From Thiofilum sp. (GTDB lineage: Bacteria > Pseudomonadota > Gammaproteobacteria > Thiotrichales > Thiotrichaceae): DNA of 64,000 bases. Positions 60,703 to 64,000 of the stretch are shown here, piece by piece; position 1 is the stretch's first letter; the number at the start of each line of letters is the position of its first letter. Both the position numbers and the translations under genes were made by a program. The stretch covers positions 1,674,001 to 1,738,000 of the forward strand of contig NZ_JADJTF010000001.1 in the NCBI RefSeq assembly GCF_016711335.1, written 5' to 3'. The notes beneath the pieces are model-generated. The model made no database searches, was not told where the DNA came from, and saw nothing but the letters and a program-made list of their open reading frames with translations.

Positions 60703-61781
60703 GCTTCATCAGCAAGTAGCGCTAATTGATCAGCTTGATACTCATTGACTAAGGGTTCAATCACATCATCCAGATAGCCCGCCATCACATCATCGAGCTT
60801 ATATAGGGTGAGGTTGATACGGTGATCGGTTACACGCCCTTGCGGGAAGTTATAGGTACGGATACGTTCAGAGCGGTCTCCAGATCCTACTAGATTGCGG
60901 CGTGTTTCAGCTTGCTCAGCGGCTTGCTTTTGACGATCACGCTCTAGTAGCCGCGCTTGCAATAGCGACATAGCACGCGCGCGGTTTTTGTGTTGTGAGC
61001 GCTCATCTTGACATTCCACCACTAATCCCGAAGGTAAGTGCGTAATCCGAATCGCTGAATCGGTTTTATTAACGTGTTGTCCCCCCGCGCCTGAAGCTCG
61101 ATAGGTATCCACTTTTAAATCGGCGGGATTAATATCTTGCGCTTCGACCTCATCAATCTCTGGCAGAATGGCCACCGTAGCCGCTGAAGTATGCACCCGC
61201 CCTTGAGATTCGGTTTCGGGCACACGTTGAACGCGATGTGCACCCGACTCGAATTTCAAACGTGAATAAGCCCCCGTGCCAATTAAACGCGCAATGACTT
61301 CACGATAGCCCCCGTGTTCACCTTCATTACTACTGACAACCTCAACTTGCCAGCGTCTTTGTTCAGCATAGCGCGAGTACATCCTAAATAGATCACCCGC
61401 AAAGATCGCCGCTTCATCGCCACCCGTGCCCGCACGAATTTCCAGGAATACGTTACTATGGTCATGAGGATCGGTCGGTAGTAATAAGCGCTGTAATTCT
61501 AATTCTTGTGGGGCAATACGCTCTTTAGCCGCATTGAGTTCCTCATATGCCATTTCGCGCATTTCAGGATCATCGATCATCTCTTTAGCCGTTTCGATGT
61601 CTTCTAAGGTTTGTTGATAGCTACGAAACGCTAGCGCTACTGGCTCTAATTGCGCATATTCAATGGAGAGTTTGCGAAATTGTTGTTGATCATTAATAAC
61701 ATCAGCCTCACCTAATAACAAGGCAATCTCAAGGTAACGCTCGTTAAGGCTTTCGAGCTTGTGCAAAATAGAATCTTTCAC
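60699..61781 (-). CDS. prfA: peptide chain release factor 1
   Basis: A 360-residue RF1 with the GGQ peptidyl-transferase motif (SGAGGQHVNKTDSAIR, near residue 235) and PET-type anticodon-like tripeptide in RVPETESQGR, which reads UAA/UAG. IRTYNFPQGRVTDHR is typical of RF1. It starts 3 bp after the hemA stop. Length is the same as E. coli PrfA. Confidence 0.97.
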   Translation of the reverse strand: MKDSILHKLESLNERYLEIALLLGEADVINDQQQFRKLSIEYAQLEPVALAFRSYQQTLEDIETAKEMIDDPEMREMAYEELNAAKERIAPQELELQRLLLPTDPHDHSNVFLEIRAGTGGDEAAIFAGDLFRMYSRYAEQRRWQVEVVSSNEGEHGGYREVIARLIGTGAYSRLKFESGAHRVQRVPETESQGRVHTSAATVAILPEIDEVEAQDINPADLKVDTYRASGAGGQHVNKTDSAIRITHLPSGLVVECQDERSQHKNRARAMSLLQARLLERDRQKQAAEQAETRRNLVGSGDRSERIRTYNFPQGRVTDHRINLTLYKLDDVMAGYLDDVIEPLVNEYQADQLALLADEA

Positions 61782-61784
61782 GAT

Positions 61785-63041
61785 TTAATCACGATCAGTT
61801 AAATTGAATAGCTTGCGTGCGTATTCGAGTTGAGCATAATCCCCAAAGCGTGCCGCTTGGTTGAGGGCTTGAGTAGGGGCGTGCGTTAATTTATTAGTGA
61901 GAGTATGGGCTAAATAGTCCAGTACTTCATCAGCAGGGTGCTGATTATCCAACATATGCTTAGCTTTCGATAATACTTCTTGACGAATCAAGTCATTTTG
62001 TTGGCGATAATGGCGAATCAGTTGCATGTGCTGCTGAGCACGTAACCATTCAGCAAAAGTATTTACCTCGGTAATCACCATTTCTTCGGCTTGAGACGCT
62101 GCTTCACGGCGTGATTGTAGGTTTTCTTCAATCACTGATTGCAGATCGTCAACGGTATAAAGATAAATATCGTCTAACTCACTCACTTCTGGCTCTATGT
62201 CGCGGGGTACGGCTATATCCACCATAAAAATGGGGCGGTGCTTACGTTGTTTGAGGGCGCGTTCTACCATGCCCTTACCGATAATAGGTAGCGGTGCAGC
62301 GGTAGAGGAAATGACTATATCGGCTTTAGGTAAGTAATCCGCAATAGCCGTTAAAGGAATAGCAGTACCCTGAAATTGCTCAGCTAGGGCTTGTGCTTTA
62401 TTAACGCTACGATTAGCGATAATGACGTTACCGATATTATTAGCCACTAGATGTTTGCCCACTAATTCAATCGTTTCACCTGCACCCACCAATAGAGCGG
62501 TTTGGCGTTCAAAATGGCTAAAAATTTGCTTGGCTAAACTCACCGCTGCAAAGGCGACCGAGACTGGATTAGCGCCAATATTGGTTTGAGTACGGACTTT
62601 TTTGGCGGTGGTAAAAGCGTGTTGTAATAAGCGATTGAGTTGATTGCCTGTGGTTTGCGCTTGATGTGCTGTTTTGAGTGCGTCTTTTAATTGCCCTAAA
62701 ATCTGTGGTTCGCCTAAAATTAAAGAGTCTAAGCCACATGCCACTCGTAAGGTATGTTGTACCGCTTGTTCAGTTTCGTAGGTATAAAGATAGGGTTTGA
62801 GTTCATGTATAGCAATCCCATGAAAGTGAGCAAACCATTGCGTAACTGCCTTGATTTGATCGGGATACAGTACCACGATATACAGTTCAGTCCGATTACA
62901 AGTGGAGAGGATTAAACTTTCCGCCGTGAGGAGTCGGGTTTCCTGTAGTGCTTGTTGTAAACGCTCAGGGGTAAAAGCGACACGTTCACGTAATTGCACG
63001 GGAGCTGTTTTATGGTTGACGCCGATCACAAAAATAGTCAT
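61785..63041 (-). CDS. hemA: glutamyl-tRNA reductase HemA
   Basis: A 418-residue protein: TIFVIGVNHKTAPVQLRERV at the N-terminus, catalytic cysteine C48 in LSTCNRTELY, NADPH-binding LLVGAGETIELV, and VISSTAAPLPIIG. It makes glutamate-1-semialdehyde, the first haem precursor, from Glu-tRNA. I chose the ATG at 63041, which gives the family's usual N-terminus; an ATG eight codons upstream is possible and neither has a clear ribosome binding site. First gene of hemA-prfA-prmC. Haem demand fits the ccm and cytochrome genes in the window. Confidence 0.94.
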   Translation of the reverse strand: MTIFVIGVNHKTAPVQLRERVAFTPERLQQALQETRLLTAESLILSTCNRTELYIVVLYPDQIKAVTQWFAHFHGIAIHELKPYLYTYETEQAVQHTLRVACGLDSLILGEPQILGQLKDALKTAHQAQTTGNQLNRLLQHAFTTAKKVRTQTNIGANPVSVAFAAVSLAKQIFSHFERQTALLVGAGETIELVGKHLVANNIGNVIIANRSVNKAQALAEQFQGTAIPLTAIADYLPKADIVISSTAAPLPIIGKGMVERALKQRKHRPIFMVDIAVPRDIEPEVSELDDIYLYTVDDLQSVIEENLQSRREAASQAEEMVITEVNTFAEWLRAQQHMQLIRHYRQQNDLIRQEVLSKAKHMLDNQHPADEVLDYLAHTLTNKLTHAPTQALNQAARFGDYAQLEYARKLFNLTDRD

Positions 63042-63189
63042 GGAAGCAGAGGCACTTTGGTACATTTAATTTTCCGAAGCGCCGATTTTCTGCTACGTTA
63101 TACACGATTACAAGGCAATTCGTTGTGCTATACCCTTAAAGTATTAATATATCTAAACATTTGGGTGTCACAAGACACCGGGGAATGAT

Positions 63190-64000
63190 ATGTCACCAAC
63201 ACCAATCTCTCATCGGTTACGTCATACTATGCTGGCATTAATGCTCATGGGGGGGGCTTGTATAACGCCTACCGTATTAGCAGCAGACCCCGTGCTTGAG
63301 ACTCCAGAGACAGAAGAGCCGATTCAGCTCGTTTTTAGTTCAGAACTGAGTAAGAACATGTTTCACCTCATGTTAGGTGAGTTATACCGCCAACAGGATC
63401 AGGTGGAGCAAGCGCTAGAGCACTACGCCATTGTCGCTGAAAATACTAAAGATATAGCCATCTCTAAAGAGGCGGCACAGATTGCTATAGAGGCGGGTAA
63501 TAATAAATTAGCCGAGCGTTTTGTGACGCAATGGGCTGAAGCTAAACCCACTTCCTTAGAGGTGTATCAGTCGCGGGCGATTGTACGTGCTCGCGCAGGT
63601 GAGTATGACAAAGCCTTAGAGGATTTAATTTGGCTACGGGATGCCACTAATAAAAAAGAAGGTCATGGTTTTGAGTATATTTTATCAACCTTGACCTTAG
63701 AAGCAGGGCCTGAAGCTGCTTATGAGGTATTTAAGCGTTATAGTCAAAAAGTTGATCAATCAGCCGCAGTGAAGGTAGCCGTAGCGCACCTAGCTAATAC
63801 CTTAGAGCGTGATGCAGAGGTGTTAGAGTTAGCGGATCAGATTGCTAAAACTGGCTCCGAGGCTGAAAAAGAGCAGGCAGCTTATATCCGTTCTAAAGTG
63901 TATCTACGTCAAGGTAAACCCGAAGAGGCTTTAAACGTACTAGAGCCTTTTATTAAAACGACTAAAGAAGATGAGCTAAAACTCGATTATGCCCGCACCC
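63190..64000 (+). CDS. TPR-repeat protein, 3' end outside window
   Basis: The frame stays open from ATG 63190 to the right edge, about 270 codons. A signal-like N-terminus (LALMLMGGACITPTVLA) is followed by TPR-like helices (MFHLMLGELYRQQDQVEQAL, VRARAGEYDKALEDLIWL, AAYIRSKVYLRQGKPEEAL). In gammaproteobacteria a TPR lipoprotein-like gene is found here, divergent from hemA and before lolB (as in Pseudomonas). The lolB gene would lie beyond the window. The function of the TPR protein is not known. Confidence 0.8.
   Translation, partial: MSPTPISHRLRHTMLALMLMGGACITPTVLAADPVLETPETEEPIQLVFSSELSKNMFHLMLGELYRQQDQVEQALEHYAIVAENTKDIAISKEAAQIAIEAGNNKLAERFVTQWAEAKPTSLEVYQSRAIVRARAGEYDKALEDLIWLRDATNKKEGHGFEYILSTLTLEAGPEAAYEVFKRYSQKVDQSAAVKVAVAHLANTLERDAEVLELADQIAKTGSEAEKEQAAYIRSKVYLRQGKPEEALNVLEPFIKTTKEDELKLDYART

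Noticed and set aside
1..64000. Insertion sequences, integrases, tRNA attachment sites or prophage genes
   Set aside because: No transposase, integrase, tRNA or phage structural gene was recognised, even at the two island borders.

Overview
The window looks like chromosome of a sulfur-oxidising gammaproteobacterium, most likely a Thiothrix/Thiolinea-like member of the Thiotrichales. This rests on a flavocytochrome c sulfide dehydrogenase pair (fccAB), a NapC-type tetrahaem cytochrome, a complete cytochrome c maturation operon, petABC, sspAB, a type IV minor-pilin cluster and the gammaproteobacterial order hemA-prfA-prmC divergent from a TPR gene. The genus is inferred from gene content only. 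No rRNA, tRNA, insertion sequence or prophage was recognised.

Layout. 0-14.5 kb is housekeeping and regulation: a partial DUF2797 gene, PqiA-like, DUF1415 and rhomboid genes, an Rrf2 regulator, nhaR, a DctB/DctD-like two-component pair, a long coiled-coil protein, rpoH behind a perfect CIRCE operator, a 34-residue membrane ORF, an HNH nuclease, and glnK-amtB behind a sigma-54 promoter with two NtrC-like sites. 14.6-22.6 kb is a defence island: a type IC restriction-modification locus (hsdM, hsdS, hsdR) that carries a PrrC anticodon nuclease and a DUF1016 nuclease. 22.8-29.3 kb is ccmABCDEFGHI, followed by fccA, fccB and a NapC/NirT-type cytochrome to 32.1 kb, so the haem-attachment machinery sits beside its clients. 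32.1-34.6 kb is an uncharacterised four-gene envelope operon built on an ExbB/TolQ-like channel. 34.7-43.3 kb is a second accessory island: an orphan protein, a DUF4143 ATPase, a CRISPR array of eight repeats, a Csx28-like membrane protein, a 1230-residue Cas13b effector and a pentapeptide-repeat protein. 43.3-64 kb is core genome: rlmC, hisC, a Nif3-like gene, petABC, sspAB, folA, pyrC, an FGE-sulfatase-domain gene, pilV-pilW-pilX-pilE-pilY1, prmC-prfA-hemA and a TPR protein that runs off the end.

The most exciting system is the type VI-B CRISPR-Cas locus (37437-42342, minus strand). It has two RxxxxH HEPN motifs placed as in Cas13b, a 36-nt repeat whose ends and fold resemble Cas13b repeats, a translationally coupled single-pass Csx28-like protein, and no cas1/cas2. 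One spacer matches the sense strand of a ribosome-binding-site-plus-ATG sequence. Two other spacers are diverged versions of the same hairpin-containing target. Cas13b is best known from Bacteroidetes, so a gammaproteobacterial copy merits attention. Together with PrrC, the genome carries two separate RNA-cleaving, potentially abortive defences within 28 kb.
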